A DNA stretch of 64,000 nucleotides, taken from the NCBI GenBank assembly GCA_947258435.1, contig CAMYID010000012.1:1-64000 (forward strand). The letters are read 5' to 3'. The DNA is from an uncultured Alphaproteobacteria bacterium. GTDB lineage: Bacteria > Pseudomonadota > Alphaproteobacteria > UBA11222. The notes under the pieces are model-generated. The model did no database searches. It was given only the letters and a program-made list of their open reading frames with translations, and was not told where the DNA came from. Both the position numbers and the translations under genes were made by a program. This document shows, in pieces, positions 1 to 7,834 of the stretch (position 1 is its first letter; each line of letters begins with the position of its first letter).

Positions 1-71
1 AAGGCGCGCGCTGGGTGGTCACGTCCGCGCTGGAGGTGCGCGAGCGTCCGGTGCTGGACGAGGTCGCGCTG
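1..71 (+). repeat. 71-bp direct repeat, copy 1
   Basis: Identical base for base to 534-604. It covers the end of the truncated tail gene up to its last sense codon and may extend left beyond the window. Perfect identity over third codon positions points to a recent duplication or gene conversion. Confidence 0.9.
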
Positions 72-74
72 TGA
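1..74 (+). CDS. 3' end of a phage minor tail protein gene (partial copy)
   Basis: Only the last 23 codons are inside the window, read in frame from base 3 and ending in TGA at 72-74. The first 71 bases are identical to 534-604, inside the complete minor tail gene at 191-706. The upstream copy ends after the residues DEVAL, where the downstream copy continues for about 34 more residues. It is therefore either a tandem paralogue or a truncated duplicate of the same tail gene. How far the identity extends to the left cannot be seen. Confidence 0.6.
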   Translation, partial: GARWVVTSALEVRERPVLDEVAL

Positions 75-187
75 TCGTCGAGGAAATCGAAAACCATATC
101 TGGCGGAACGTGCAACGCGGTGAAGGCGGGGCGCCGACGCTGGAAGGCCGCTACGGGTTGAACCCGGCGGCTGCGGCCAGGAGGTAG
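71..187 (+). CDS. Small phage protein of 38 aa
   Basis: A GTG start at 71 overlaps the stop of the preceding tail gene (GTGA arrangement) and the frame runs to TAG at 185-187, four bases before the next ATG. The product is charged, starts MIVEEIENHIWRNVQ, and has no recognisable domain. Tight coupling to both neighbours suggests translation, and small ORFs between tail genes are common in phages. The gene could also be a by-product of the duplication that created the repeat at 1-71. Function unknown. Confidence 0.5.
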   Translation: MIVEEIENHIWRNVQRGEGGAPTLEGRYGLNPAAAARR

Positions 188-190
188 AAC

Positions 191-706
191 ATGGCTGTCA
201 CCGTCGCATGGCACGATGTCCTGCCCCTCCCGACATTCGAGGGGTACGGTATCGAGCCCATGGATTCGATCCTGCGGACGGACATGGAGTCCGGCCCGGC
301 CCGGCAGCGTCGGCGCTATACACATACGCCGACGCGGCTGGCGGTGCGCTGGCGGTTCACCGCGTGGGAGTTCGCCATCTTCGAGTCCTGGTATCGGCAC
401 AAGGCCAAGGAAGGCGGGGAGTGGTTTTCCATCAACCTGCTGGGCGCAATCGGCATGGTGTCGCACGAGGCCCGGTTCGTCGGGCGCGGGCAGGCTCCGT
501 ACCGGGCCGCGCCGATGCGGGGCGGTCCCGGCGAAGGCGCGCGCTGGGTGGTCACGTCCGCGCTGGAGGTGCGCGAGCGTCCGGTGCTGGACGAGGTCGC
601 GCTGGAAGTGGCGCTGTCGGAGGATATCGCGGGCCTGATCGCGGCCCTCGACGGGCTGCACGCGACCGTTAACACAACGCTGCCCGGCGCGTCGGGCTGG
701 AACTGA
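191..706 (+). CDS. Phage minor tail protein
   Basis: This 171-aa protein lies at the start of the distal-tail gene block. Its middle has the aromatic pattern AWEFAIFESWYRHK followed by GGEWFSINLL, and a C-terminal region ending VRERPVLDEV, as in siphophage proteins encoded just before the tail-tip genes. It probably forms part of the distal tail or baseplate. The stretch encoding residues around 115-138 is identical in DNA to the partial gene at the window edge. The ATG lies a few bases after AGGAGG. The exact family is not certain. Confidence 0.65.
   Translation: MAVTVAWHDVLPLPTFEGYGIEPMDSILRTDMESGPARQRRRYTHTPTRLAVRWRFTAWEFAIFESWYRHKAKEGGEWFSINLLGAIGMVSHEARFVGRGQAPYRAAPMRGGPGEGARWVVTSALEVRERPVLDEVALEVALSEDIAGLIAALDGLHATVNTTLPGASGWN
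534..604 (+). repeat. 71-bp direct repeat, copy 2
   Basis: Second copy of the repeat at 1-71, inside the complete minor tail protein gene. Here the frame continues past the point where copy 1 stops. Confidence 0.9.
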
Positions 707-717
707 TCGGAGGGCAT

Positions 718-1086
718 ATGGCGACATTGCAGGAACGGCTGGAGACGGCCACGACGCAGGTGGAGACGGATTCCGGCCTGCTGCACGACATTATCCACGG
801 TGACGTTAACACAACCGTGCAGACGGATGGCGGCCCGGTGAAGTCTGTCGCCAAGTTGTTTGGCGATCTTGAGGCTCAATACGAGGCCATAGAGTACTAC
901 ACAAACCTAGCGCAACAAGCTGCCGCAGAGGCAAATACCGCCGCTGCTATTGACCTGAACGAGGCTACGGTTTCAATCGATTTTGAGATTCCATCTGGCA
1001 GCAACGGGCTGTCTGTTGGTCCAGTGGCCGTTGCACCTGGAATTACCGTGACCATTTCGCCCGGCTCAACGTGGGCTATTATTTAG
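718..1086 (+). CDS. Phage tail fibre or fibre-adaptor protein
   Basis: A 122-aa protein whose central part (VNTTVQTDGGPVKSVAKL, about residues 30-47) resembles N-terminal attachment regions of phage tail fibres. It is followed by a helical stretch rich in Ala and Glu (residues about 50-80, possibly coiled coil) and a beta-rich C-terminus. It lies between a minor tail gene and the variable receptor-binding gene, so it may anchor that protein or trimerise the fibre. The ATG at 718 follows GGAGGG. No catalytic motif is seen. Confidence 0.6.
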   Translation: MATLQERLETATTQVETDSGLLHDIIHGDVNTTVQTDGGPVKSVAKLFGDLEAQYEAIEYYTNLAQQAAAEANTAAAIDLNEATVSIDFEIPSGSNGLSVGPVAVAPGITVTISPGSTWAII

Positions 1087-1096
1087 GAGACAGGAT

Positions 1097-2479
1097 ATGT
1101 CGAAACTGAAAGCAAACGAACTGGACTCGCAGTCCGGCGGTGACATTCTTTGCCATCAAAACATCGTGTTCGCTGATGGCAAGGGGTTTGGGAAGCAAAG
1201 CAACTGGATCGGGGTGGTCGGCGGGCAAGGTTTCGGTGTTGGTATTTGCCCAAACCTACCGAGTGGTTTTTCTGAAATTTCGGGAACAACTGACCCGACA
1301 CACGCCAACTATGGAAACTATCAATATTTAGATGGGTCTATCATGGTGTGGATTCCGGCCTTTTACTATAAAGTGGGTGTCGACAACATTATTCAGATCG
1401 CCAGCGAAGCGGCGTTCCAGGACCAAGCCGCCGCGAACGCCGAAGGATACGCCCTGCACCGCGCATTTAAGGACGCTGGCGTAGTCAAGCGCGGGTTCTT
1501 TGTTGATAAATACCAGTGCTCAAACAACGCCGGCGTGGCGTCTTCGGTTCGAAACGGTAACCCCCTCTCCACAAACGAGGCGCACAATCACATCGCCGCT
1601 CTCGATGGCACACCTACGAACAGTTACTATGGGGTTATTGATGCAGTAAAGACACGTGGCGGCATCTTCGCTTGCTGTTCGCGATTTATCTATGCCGCGC
1701 TGGCGATGTTGTCGCAAGCTCACGGCCAGGCGTCCGCAAACAGCACATTTTGCGGGTGGTACGACGCCACTTACAATTTTCCAAAGGGGTGCAATAACAA
1801 CGCGCTTGGCGACGCTAACGATGCCGCTGTTAGCTACACATCGGATGGCTATTCGAACTGCGGCAAGACGGGTTCTGGCGCGCCATTCGAGAAGACGACC
1901 CACAACGGCCAAGCCAGCGGCGTCGCCGATCTGAATGGCAACATGTGGGAGATCTCGCTTGGTCTCGTGCGCCCAGGGGCCAGCTATAATGAAGCCGTCA
2001 ATGATGCGCTTGGGACATCAAAGTTTCACGTTCTAAAGGAAACGGTCGCGCTTTCGGACATGACTCATGGTTGGAACAACGACGCAACGCATGGTGTCAG
2101 CCCCGACGACGCATGGGGGACGGACGCTTTTTTGGACACAAACTATCAAGAGCTTTCGTTGCCTCACATCGGCGCAAGTGATGGGTGGCAGTATTTTGGC
2201 AACGCAGCAAACCAAGTCCTTGATGCGGCCACATCTGGTGATGGATGGCTGAAAACGGGTCTTGGTATTTATCGTGATGGCGAAGCGTCCAGCGCGGGCG
2301 GAACAAACATGTTCGGCGTCGATGGCATATATGAGTTCCACACATCCAACCTTTGCGCACGCTCGGGCGGGGACTGGTCCAGTGGCTCGCTTGCAGGTGT
2401 CTGGACGTTGAGCATGAGCAGCTATCGGACAAGCTCGTTCTGGAACGTGGGGTTCCGGGCGGCCTGTTACCCTGTTTAG
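1097..2479 (+). CDS. Receptor-binding tail protein with C-type-lectin fold, DGR target type
   Basis: This 460-aa protein ends in an FGE-sulfatase/C-type-lectin-like domain. DLNGNMWE (about residues 279-286) matches the GN-[VM]-WE signature. The last 38 residues follow the pattern GGxW..G..AGVWTL.M..YR.S...NVGFRAA seen in variable proteins of diversity-generating retroelements. Such proteins sit at the phage tail tip and bind the host receptor. Most differing positions are codons derivable from AAY by change of A (GAC, TCC, AGC, TAT, TTC), as expected from adenine-directed mutagenesis. The start has a clear TAGGAGA upstream. The gene is followed in frame by a reverse-transcriptase remnant. Confidence 0.82.
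   Translation: MSKLKANELDSQSGGDILCHQNIVFADGKGFGKQSNWIGVVGGQGFGVGICPNLPSGFSEISGTTDPTHANYGNYQYLDGSIMVWIPAFYYKVGVDNIIQIASEAAFQDQAAANAEGYALHRAFKDAGVVKRGFFVDKYQCSNNAGVASSVRNGNPLSTNEAHNHIAALDGTPTNSYYGVIDAVKTRGGIFACCSRFIYAALAMLSQAHGQASANSTFCGWYDATYNFPKGCNNNALGDANDAAVSYTSDGYSNCGKTGSGAPFEKTTHNGQASGVADLNGNMWEISLGLVRPGASYNEAVNDALGTSKFHVLKETVALSDMTHGWNNDATHGVSPDDAWGTDAFLDTNYQELSLPHIGASDGWQYFGNAANQVLDAATSGDGWLKTGLGIYRDGEASSAGGTNMFGVDGIYEFHTSNLCARSGGDWSSGSLAGVWTLSMSSYRTSSFWNVGFRAACYPV
2363..2476 (+). other. Variable region (VR) of a diversity-generating retroelement target
   Basis: The last 38 codons of the receptor gene have fixed codons for GG, W, G, AGV, TL, NVGFRAA and mixed codons between them, the layout of a DGR variable region. 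In an active DGR an almost identical template repeat would lie next to the reverse transcriptase gene. No second copy of this segment was noticed in the window, so the region is probably no longer diversified in cis. Confidence 0.65.
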
Positions 2480-2683
2480 CGAGCGGCTATCGGCATTCAT
2501 TCCGAAGCGGCGTTGAATTTCGTTGGCTACAGAACATGGCGGCGAAAAAGGTTTGTGCGAAAGCATAGCCTTCACAAGTTTTCCCGCGCCGTCCGGTCTG
2601 GGGATAGGGAATCGGCGGTGTCTCTGCTTGGGCACGCCAAAGGAACGTCATCTTTCAACCACATGATGGACAAAGTAAAGTAA
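2480..2683 (+). pseudogene. Remnant of a DGR reverse transcriptase (C-terminal end only)
   Basis: The frame that continues after the amber stop of the receptor gene encodes 67 residues up to TAA at 2681. It contains NFVGYRTW (2516-2539), a basic stretch RRKRFVRKHSLHKF, and SLLGHAK (2621-2641). This succession matches the thumb/C-terminal end of DGR reverse transcriptases; Bordetella phage Brt has NFLGYRIW, then LRKSS, then SWSGHA in the same order. The fingers and palm with the catalytic Asp motif are absent and no start codon fits. The simplest reading is a deletion that removed the template repeat and most of the gene. Confidence 0.75.
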
Positions 2684-2695
2684 AGGAAACAAACC

Positions 2696-3145
2696 ATGAC
2701 CTCTATCTATCGCTACCAGAAAGTCACAGACGAATTCACCACGTACCGCATGGCCGAGCCTCGGGACGACAGCGGGAACAGCCTCGCCATCGAGCTTTGT
2801 ACGCTTGCGGATGGCTACACATACGTGTCAGTGGCTGATGCAGCGGTGCTCCCGGATCAACCCTCCGAAATCACGGTGGAGCCCGTTACGCTGGATAGTA
2901 TGACGCGCGAGTCGATCAAATCGTTCAGCCCGCATGTGAAGCTGATCGAAAAGCGGATGCAGGACATGATCCGGGACGTTTACTCTCTGGAGGACGAGCT
3001 TTACCTGGCGCGGATTTCGGTTGGCGTGCTGCAAGGAACATACACCCTACAGGACGGGGAGGATGTGATCCTGAATGACTATCAATCGTATGTAGAATCT
3101 GTGCGCGAGTGGGGTGGCGTCGAGCGCAGCAAGCTGGGGCTGTAG
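2696..3145 (+). CDS. Phage tail-region protein of unknown function
   Basis: A 149-aa protein with an ATG preceded by AAAGGAAA. The N-terminal half looks beta-rich and the second half helical (residues about 75-105, KLIEKRMQDMIRDVYSLEDE). It lies between the receptor gene and a DUF1833 gene, a position often taken by fibre-assembly or chaperone-like proteins. I do not recognise a family. It may act with the receptor protein, but that is inferred only from position. Confidence 0.55.
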   Translation: MTSIYRYQKVTDEFTTYRMAEPRDDSGNSLAIELCTLADGYTYVSVADAAVLPDQPSEITVEPVTLDSMTRESIKSFSPHVKLIEKRMQDMIRDVYSLEDELYLARISVGVLQGTYTLQDGEDVILNDYQSYVESVREWGGVERSKLGL

Positions 3146-3148
3146 GCT

Positions 3149-3757
3149 ATGCCGAATCAAGCTCTTTCGGCGGCAATCCAGGAGGCATACGCGGCGGCCC
3201 CGTCCGACGTGGTTATCCTGCACACCCTGGAAATCCGCCACCCGACGTTCACCCAGCCGATCCGCGTTGTGCGAAACTTCGCTGATGAGGAAAGCTGGGT
3301 GGCCCTCGGCGGTGCGGAGGTGCAGGCGGTCCTGGACGCCATGGACCCGGAGGACCGGGATCTGGTCGGTTTGGTGGCCCGCCTTGAGGCCGATGCGCCG
3401 GAAGACGCCGGGCAGATGGTGCCGTTCATCGCCCTGGCTTTCGAGCTGGACCTGCCGCCGGTCGACACGGTGCCGGTGCCGGAAATCACGGTCACCATGG
3501 ACAATGTGGGCCGCGAGATCACGGACGCGCTGGACGAGGCGGCGGTGTCGCAAGACAAGATCGAGGTCACCTACCGGCCCTATCTGTCGACCGATATCGA
3601 AGGGCCGCAGATGGACCCGCCGATCACCATGGTGATGTCCGAGGTGGAGGCGAACCCGCTGCATGTGACGGGCCGGGCGCGGATGCTGGACATCGGCAAC
3701 AAGGCTTTCCCTGCGAAGTTCTACACGGCGAAGGACTTCCCCGGCCTCGCGCGGTAG
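3149..3757 (+). CDS. DUF1833 family phage tail protein
   Basis: A 202-aa protein starting three bases after the previous stop. It has the features of phage DUF1833 proteins: an N-terminal segment with HTLEIRHPTF and PIRVVRNF, a middle ending in MVPFIALAFELDLP, and a C-terminal AKFYTAKDFPGL. These proteins are encoded just before the NlpC/P60 tail peptidase and host-specificity genes, as here, and are probably structural parts of the distal tail. No enzymatic motif is visible. Confidence 0.75.
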   Translation: MPNQALSAAIQEAYAAAPSDVVILHTLEIRHPTFTQPIRVVRNFADEESWVALGGAEVQAVLDAMDPEDRDLVGLVARLEADAPEDAGQMVPFIALAFELDLPPVDTVPVPEITVTMDNVGREITDALDEAAVSQDKIEVTYRPYLSTDIEGPQMDPPITMVMSEVEANPLHVTGRARMLDIGNKAFPAKFYTAKDFPGLAR

Positions 3758-3803
3758 CGCGGCCATGAATCGCCGTCAAACGCTCACACAAAAGGAAATC
3801 GGG

Positions 3804-4220
3804 ATGCACTGGGCATCGCAGCTTATCGGCCTGCCGTGGAGCGCGCAGGGCGAAGGGCCGGACTCGTACCATTGCTGGGCTTTCGTCCGCCATATCCAGG
3901 CCGAGCACTTCGGGCGGCCATTACCGGAAATCCCCAATCCGCAGGACATACTATCGCTGGCCCGTGCGTTTCGCGACCATCCGGAGCGGCGGCGCTGGGA
4001 CCTGGTGGGCGAGGCTGCGGACGGGGATTGCGTCCTGCTGCGCCAGGCGCGCTACCCGGTGCACATCGGCGTCTGGCTGGACGTGGATGCCAATGGCGGC
4101 CGAGGGGGCGTTCTGCACTGCTCTCGGGATTCCGGCGTGGTGTTCCAGCGTCCCGACGCACTCGTGCTGAACGGCTGGAAGATCGAAGGGTTTTATCGTT
4201 TCAAGGGTGACGCGGAATGA
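3804..4220 (+). CDS. Phage NlpC/P60-type tail peptidase
   Basis: The product of about 138 aa has the papain-like layout of tail-assembly NlpC/P60 peptidases: Cys24 in YHCWAFVR near the N-terminus and a His in HIGVWL further on. Such proteins sit at the tail tip and may cut peptidoglycan during DNA entry. I chose the ATG at 3804 because AAAGGAAA lies in front of it; an in-frame ATG at 3765 would add 13 residues without a good ribosome site. The stop overlaps the start of the next gene (ATGA). Confidence 0.78.
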   Translation: MHWASQLIGLPWSAQGEGPDSYHCWAFVRHIQAEHFGRPLPEIPNPQDILSLARAFRDHPERRRWDLVGEAADGDCVLLRQARYPVHIGVWLDVDANGGRGGVLHCSRDSGVVFQRPDALVLNGWKIEGFYRFKGDAE

Positions 4221-6574
4221 GCGCCATACAAGCAATGGATCGTCCCGGTGTCGTGGTGCATGTGGCGAACGCTTTCATGCCGCATCGCGACCGGGCCGTC
4301 CGGCCCGTGCCGCACGCCATGACCGTGCGCGGCTGGCTCGACGCGCAGGGCATCGACGAGTTCGCGGTGCCGACGGTCTGCCTGTTCAACGGTGCGGCGC
4401 TGATGCGGGCGGACTGGGACGCGACCGTGATCCGCCCCGGCGACATCTGCGCCTTCGTAGCCCTGCCGCATGGCGGTGGCGGTGGAGGGGGGGGCAAGAA
4501 TCCGCTGAAGACGGTTCTGTCCATCGCCATCATGCTGGCCGCGCCCGCCATCGGCTCTGCAATCGGCGGTCCGTTGGGACTGACTGGCACGGCCTTTTCC
4601 ATCGCGGGCGAGGCGGTGACCTGGGGCAGGATCATCGGCGTGGGTTTTGCGCTGGCCGGTGCGGCGCTGGTGAACGCACTGATTCCGCCTCCACGCCCTT
4701 CGGCTGCTGCGTTTTCAGGGAATGGATTTGCGTCGCTGCCAGCGCCATCGCCGACCTACAGCCTGCAAGGGCAAGGCAACAGCGGGCGGCTGGGGCGGGC
4801 CATTCCGGCGCAGTACGGCAGGCACCGGGTGTTCCCGGACCTGATCATGGCCGAGCCGTGGGCGGAGTATATCGGCAACGAGCAGTATCTGTACCAGCCG
4901 CACTGCCTTGGCCTAGGCGAGTACGACATCGAGCGCATCCGCATCGCCGAGACCGACATCGCCAACTTCAAGGAAATCACCTACGAGGTGGTGCCGCCCG
5001 GCGGCGTGCCGACGCTGTTCGACGTGAACGTCATCACCCGGCCAGAGGTGTCCGGCCAGGAACTGAAGGGCGCCAACGAACAGGCCGGCATCGACTATGT
5101 GGGGCCGTTCACGCTCAACCCAGTGGACACCACGGCCAACGAGGCCGGGGTGGATATCGTTTTTCCGCGCGGGCTCTATTACGCAAACGACGCGGGCGGC
5201 CTGGATTCCAAGACCATCTCCTGGGAGGTGGAGGCGCGAGAGATCGACGACGACGATCTGCCCGTGGGGGCCGGAACCTGGTCGACGCTGGCGTCCGAAA
5301 GCCACACGGCGTCCACCAACACGGCGATCCGGCTTTCGTACAAGTACACTCTGCCGGTGGCGGGGCGATACGAGGTGCGGCTGTGGCGGAAGGACGACAA
5401 GGACACCTCGTCGCGGGCGGGTCATGAAATCCGCTGGTCGGGGCTTAAGGCGTTCGTGGACGGGCCGGAGACGTTCGCCGGCGTGACGCTGCTGCTGGTT
5501 AAGATGCGGGCGACGGACAACCTGTCGCAGCGCACGTCCCGCGCGGTGAACGTGATCCAGACCCGCAAGCTGCCGGTCTGGGACGCGGGGACGCAGACAT
5601 GGTCCGCGCCGCAGGCGACGCGGAGCGTGGTATGGTCGGCCTGCGACGTGGCTAAGGCGGATTATGGCGCGGAACTGACGGACGCGCGGCTGCCGCTGGC
5701 CGACCTGGCGGCGCTGGACGCCACGCTGGCGGCGCGCGGGGACACCTTCGACGGCGTGTTCGATACCAAGACCACGGTGTGGGATGCGCTGACGCGGATC
5801 GCGCGGTGCGGGCGCGCCGTGCCGATCCTGCAGGGCGGCATCGTGCGCGTGGTGCGCGACGGGCCGCAGAGCCTGCCGGTGGCCATGTTCGGCCCGCGCA
5901 ACATCGTCAAGGGATCGTTCAAGGTCGCCTATGTCATGCCGTCCGACGACACGGCGGACGCGGTGATCGTCGAGTACTTCAACGAGCGGACCTGGAAGCC
6001 CGCCGAGGTGACGGTGAAGCTTGCCGATTCCGCCGCCGAGAAGCCCGCGACGGTGAGCCTGTTCGGCTGCGTCACGCTGGCGCACGCCACCCGCGAGGGC
6101 GACTACATGGCCGCCGACAACCGCTATCGACGGAAGATGGTGACCTTCCGGACGGAACTGGAAGGCATGATCCCGACCTACGGCGATCTGATCGCGGTCA
6201 CCCACGACATGCCGCGCTGGGGCCAGGGCGGCGAGGTGGTGGACTGGGACGACGCGGCGGAGGTGCTCACGCTGTCCGAGCCGCTCGAATGGACGGCGGG
6301 CGAAACGCACTACATCGCGCTGCGCAAGCGGGACGGGTCGCTGGCCGGGCCGTATCAATGCGAGGCCGGAACGGCGGCGGACGAGGTCCACCTGCTGGAG
6401 GCGCTGACGATGACGCCATACGTGGGCAGCGCCGAGGAACGGACGTACTTCACGTTCGGCCCCGGCGTGAAGTGGTCGCAGCTTTGCCGCACCCTCGCCG
6501 TGAAACCGAGGAACGGCGGCGAGCAGGTCGAGATTACCGCCGTGGCCGAGGATAGCCGGGTACACGTGAACTAA
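4217..6574 (+). CDS. Phage host-specificity / tail tip protein (lambda J-like)
   Basis: This is a 785-aa protein, the largest of the phage block. A Gly run (residues about 86-93) is followed by a hydrophobic segment rich in Ala and Gly (about 97-160), then a long beta-rich body, as in the tail-tip central protein J of lambda-like phages. It would form the hub of the tail tip. It is translationally coupled to the NlpC/P60 gene, the usual order. The C-terminus ends in short beta repeats without a recognisable receptor-binding domain, consistent with receptor binding being done by the protein at 1097-2479. Codon use is GC-rich and uniform. Confidence 0.82.
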   Translation: MSAIQAMDRPGVVVHVANAFMPHRDRAVRPVPHAMTVRGWLDAQGIDEFAVPTVCLFNGAALMRADWDATVIRPGDICAFVALPHGGGGGGGGKNPLKTVLSIAIMLAAPAIGSAIGGPLGLTGTAFSIAGEAVTWGRIIGVGFALAGAALVNALIPPPRPSAAAFSGNGFASLPAPSPTYSLQGQGNSGRLGRAIPAQYGRHRVFPDLIMAEPWAEYIGNEQYLYQPHCLGLGEYDIERIRIAETDIANFKEITYEVVPPGGVPTLFDVNVITRPEVSGQELKGANEQAGIDYVGPFTLNPVDTTANEAGVDIVFPRGLYYANDAGGLDSKTISWEVEAREIDDDDLPVGAGTWSTLASESHTASTNTAIRLSYKYTLPVAGRYEVRLWRKDDKDTSSRAGHEIRWSGLKAFVDGPETFAGVTLLLVKMRATDNLSQRTSRAVNVIQTRKLPVWDAGTQTWSAPQATRSVVWSACDVAKADYGAELTDARLPLADLAALDATLAARGDTFDGVFDTKTTVWDALTRIARCGRAVPILQGGIVRVVRDGPQSLPVAMFGPRNIVKGSFKVAYVMPSDDTADAVIVEYFNERTWKPAEVTVKLADSAAEKPATVSLFGCVTLAHATREGDYMAADNRYRRKMVTFRTELEGMIPTYGDLIAVTHDMPRWGQGGEVVDWDDAAEVLTLSEPLEWTAGETHYIALRKRDGSLAGPYQCEAGTAADEVHLLEALTMTPYVGSAEERTYFTFGPGVKWSQLCRTLAVKPRNGGEQVEITAVAEDSRVHVN

Positions 6575-6580
6575 GCCTCA

Positions 6581-6645
6581 CGGGCCATTCAACGGCCCGC
6601 GTTTAACGTTTTGCCGCCCTTCCGCCGGAGGGCGGCTGTTTTTTT
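6581..6645 (+). terminator. Tandem hairpins with T-run after the tail-tip gene
   Basis: Two hairpins follow the stop codon: CGGGCC/GGCCCG (6581-6599), then GCCGCCCT/AGGGCGGC (6613-6636) followed by seven T at 6639-6645. The second is a standard intrinsic terminator, separating the tail genes from the lysis genes. Confidence 0.85.
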
Positions 6646-6663
6646 GTTCGAGAGGAAGGGGGA

Positions 6664-6999
6664 ATGGCCTTGTTCGACAAACTTCCACCGGAAATCCAGC
6701 AGGCGGCGCTCGGCGCGGCTGGGTTTTTCCCGACCGCCGTGCTGGCGCGGGTGCTTTGGCATAACCGGCTGGTCCGGATGGGGCAGCGCCATTTCTGGGG
6801 CCGCGAACTCTGGTGGGAGATTCCCGCCGCCGTGTTCTGCGCGATCACAGGCGGCGGCCTGGCGTCGTACATGGGCCTCGATCCCATGGCCAGCCACGCG
6901 GTGGTGGGCGTCGTCGGCTGGCTCGGCCCGCGCGGCATCGAGGCCGTGCTGGCCAAGGTGATCGAGAAGTACGTGCCGGAATCCAAGAAGGGAAAGTGA
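6664..6999 (+). CDS. Holin of the LydA-like type
   Basis: A 111-aa membrane protein. The segments ELWWEIPAAVFCAITGGG (about residues 42-60) and HAVVGVVGWLGPRGIEAVL (about 79-97) match LydA-type phage holins, where WWE-P and LGPRGIE are conserved. A holin forms lesions in the inner membrane that let the endolysin reach the murein. It begins the lysis cassette: holin, endolysin, second holin. The ATG follows GAGGAAGGGGGA. Confidence 0.75.
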   Translation: MALFDKLPPEIQQAALGAAGFFPTAVLARVLWHNRLVRMGQRHFWGRELWWEIPAAVFCAITGGGLASYMGLDPMASHAVVGVVGWLGPRGIEAVLAKVIEKYVPESKKGK

Positions 7000-7001
7000 C
7001 C

Positions 7002-7412
7002 ATGAACATCGAACAGATGAAGACTGAACTTGTACGTGATGAAGGGCTTCGCCTGAAGCCATACAAGGACACTGTGGGAAAGCTCACCATCGGAGTTGGC
7101 CGGAATCTCGACGACGTGGGAATCACGGAAGAAGAGGCCGGATACCTGCTGGAGAACGATATTGGCCGCGCAATGGCCGACCTGGATCGGAATGTCCCGT
7201 GGTGGAGGTCGCTGTCGGATGCCCGGCAACGCGCCATGATTAACATGTGCTTCAACCTGGGATGGCCCCGGCTTTCCCAATTCCAAAACATGCTGGCGGC
7301 CCTGGAGGCTGGTGACTACGAGCGCGCGGCGATTGAGGCGCTCGATAGCCGGTGGGCTCGACAAGTGGGCAGCCGAGCCGCCCGGGTCGCGGCGCAAATC
7401 ATGGAGGGGTGA
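7002..7412 (+). CDS. Phage endolysin, T4-type lysozyme (GH24)
   Basis: A 136-aa muramidase that hydrolyses the MurNAc-GlcNAc bond of peptidoglycan. The catalytic triad is visible as Glu14 (RDEGLRL), Asp23 (PYKDT) and Thr29 (LTIGVG), with the T4 lysozyme E-x8-D-x5-T spacing. The C-terminal ARQRAMINMCFNLG is also typical of the family. There is no N-terminal signal or anchor, so export should depend on the neighbouring holins. The start is two bases after the holin stop. Confidence 0.93.
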   Translation: MNIEQMKTELVRDEGLRLKPYKDTVGKLTIGVGRNLDDVGITEEEAGYLLENDIGRAMADLDRNVPWWRSLSDARQRAMINMCFNLGWPRLSQFQNMLAALEAGDYERAAIEALDSRWARQVGSRAARVAAQIMEG

Positions 7413-7414
7413 CC

Positions 7415-7834
7415 ATGCTTGGCGTTCTTGGGAAAATTTTTGGCGTCGGTGCGGCGGAACCTATTCAGGCTGTCGGTGGGGTCCTGGATTCGTTGTTTAC
7501 GTCCGACGAGGAACGGCTGGACAAGAAGGCGGTGCTGGAGCGTCTCGCCCAACGCCCTGGAGAGTTGCAGGCGGCCATCAATAAGGTGGAGGCACAGCAC
7601 AGGTCTGTTTTCGTCGCAGGATGGAGACCATTCATCGGCTGGGTCTGCGGCGCTGGCATCGCCTGGGCCTTCATCGGCCAGCCGCTATTCGAATGGGTGG
7701 TCGCCGTGTTCATGCCGGATAAAGGCATCGTTCCGCCGGTCATCGTCACAGATCACCTATTCGAGCTTGTCCTTGCCATGTTGGGCATGGGGACTCTTCG
7801 GACGTTCGAGAAGTTCGGGGGCAAGGCAAAATGA
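7415..7834 (+). CDS. Holin-like protein of the GTA/phage three-TM family
   Basis: The 139-aa product has a charged N-terminal half (EERLDKKAVLERLAQRPGE) and two or three hydrophobic segments containing WRPFIGWVCGAGIAWAF (about residues 70-87) and ELVLAMLGMGTLRTFEK near the end. This matches the 3TM holin family named from gene transfer agents and phages. I place the start at ATG 7415, after GGAGGGGTGACC; a longer reading from 7352 would overlap the lysozyme gene for no reason. It probably acts in lysis. Confidence 0.8.
   Translation: MLGVLGKIFGVGAAEPIQAVGGVLDSLFTSDEERLDKKAVLERLAQRPGELQAAINKVEAQHRSVFVAGWRPFIGWVCGAGIAWAFIGQPLFEWVVAVFMPDKGIVPPVIVTDHLFELVLAMLGMGTLRTFEKFGGKAK

Noticed and set aside
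667-815. Shared 12-mer CGTTAACACAAC at 667-678 and 804-815
   Set aside because: Both copies encode VNTT in neighbouring tail genes. A short coincidence or common ancestry of the segment explains it; no further similarity around the copies.
2480-2695. A DGR template repeat directly after the variable region
   Set aside because: No stretch in 2480-2695 resembles 2363-2476. The sequence reads instead as the end of a reverse transcriptase.
4913-6565. A 550-codon open frame on the minus strand
   Set aside because: It is the antisense of the tail-tip protein gene in GC-rich DNA; the product is rich in His, Arg and Gly without any domain, as expected of a shadow frame.
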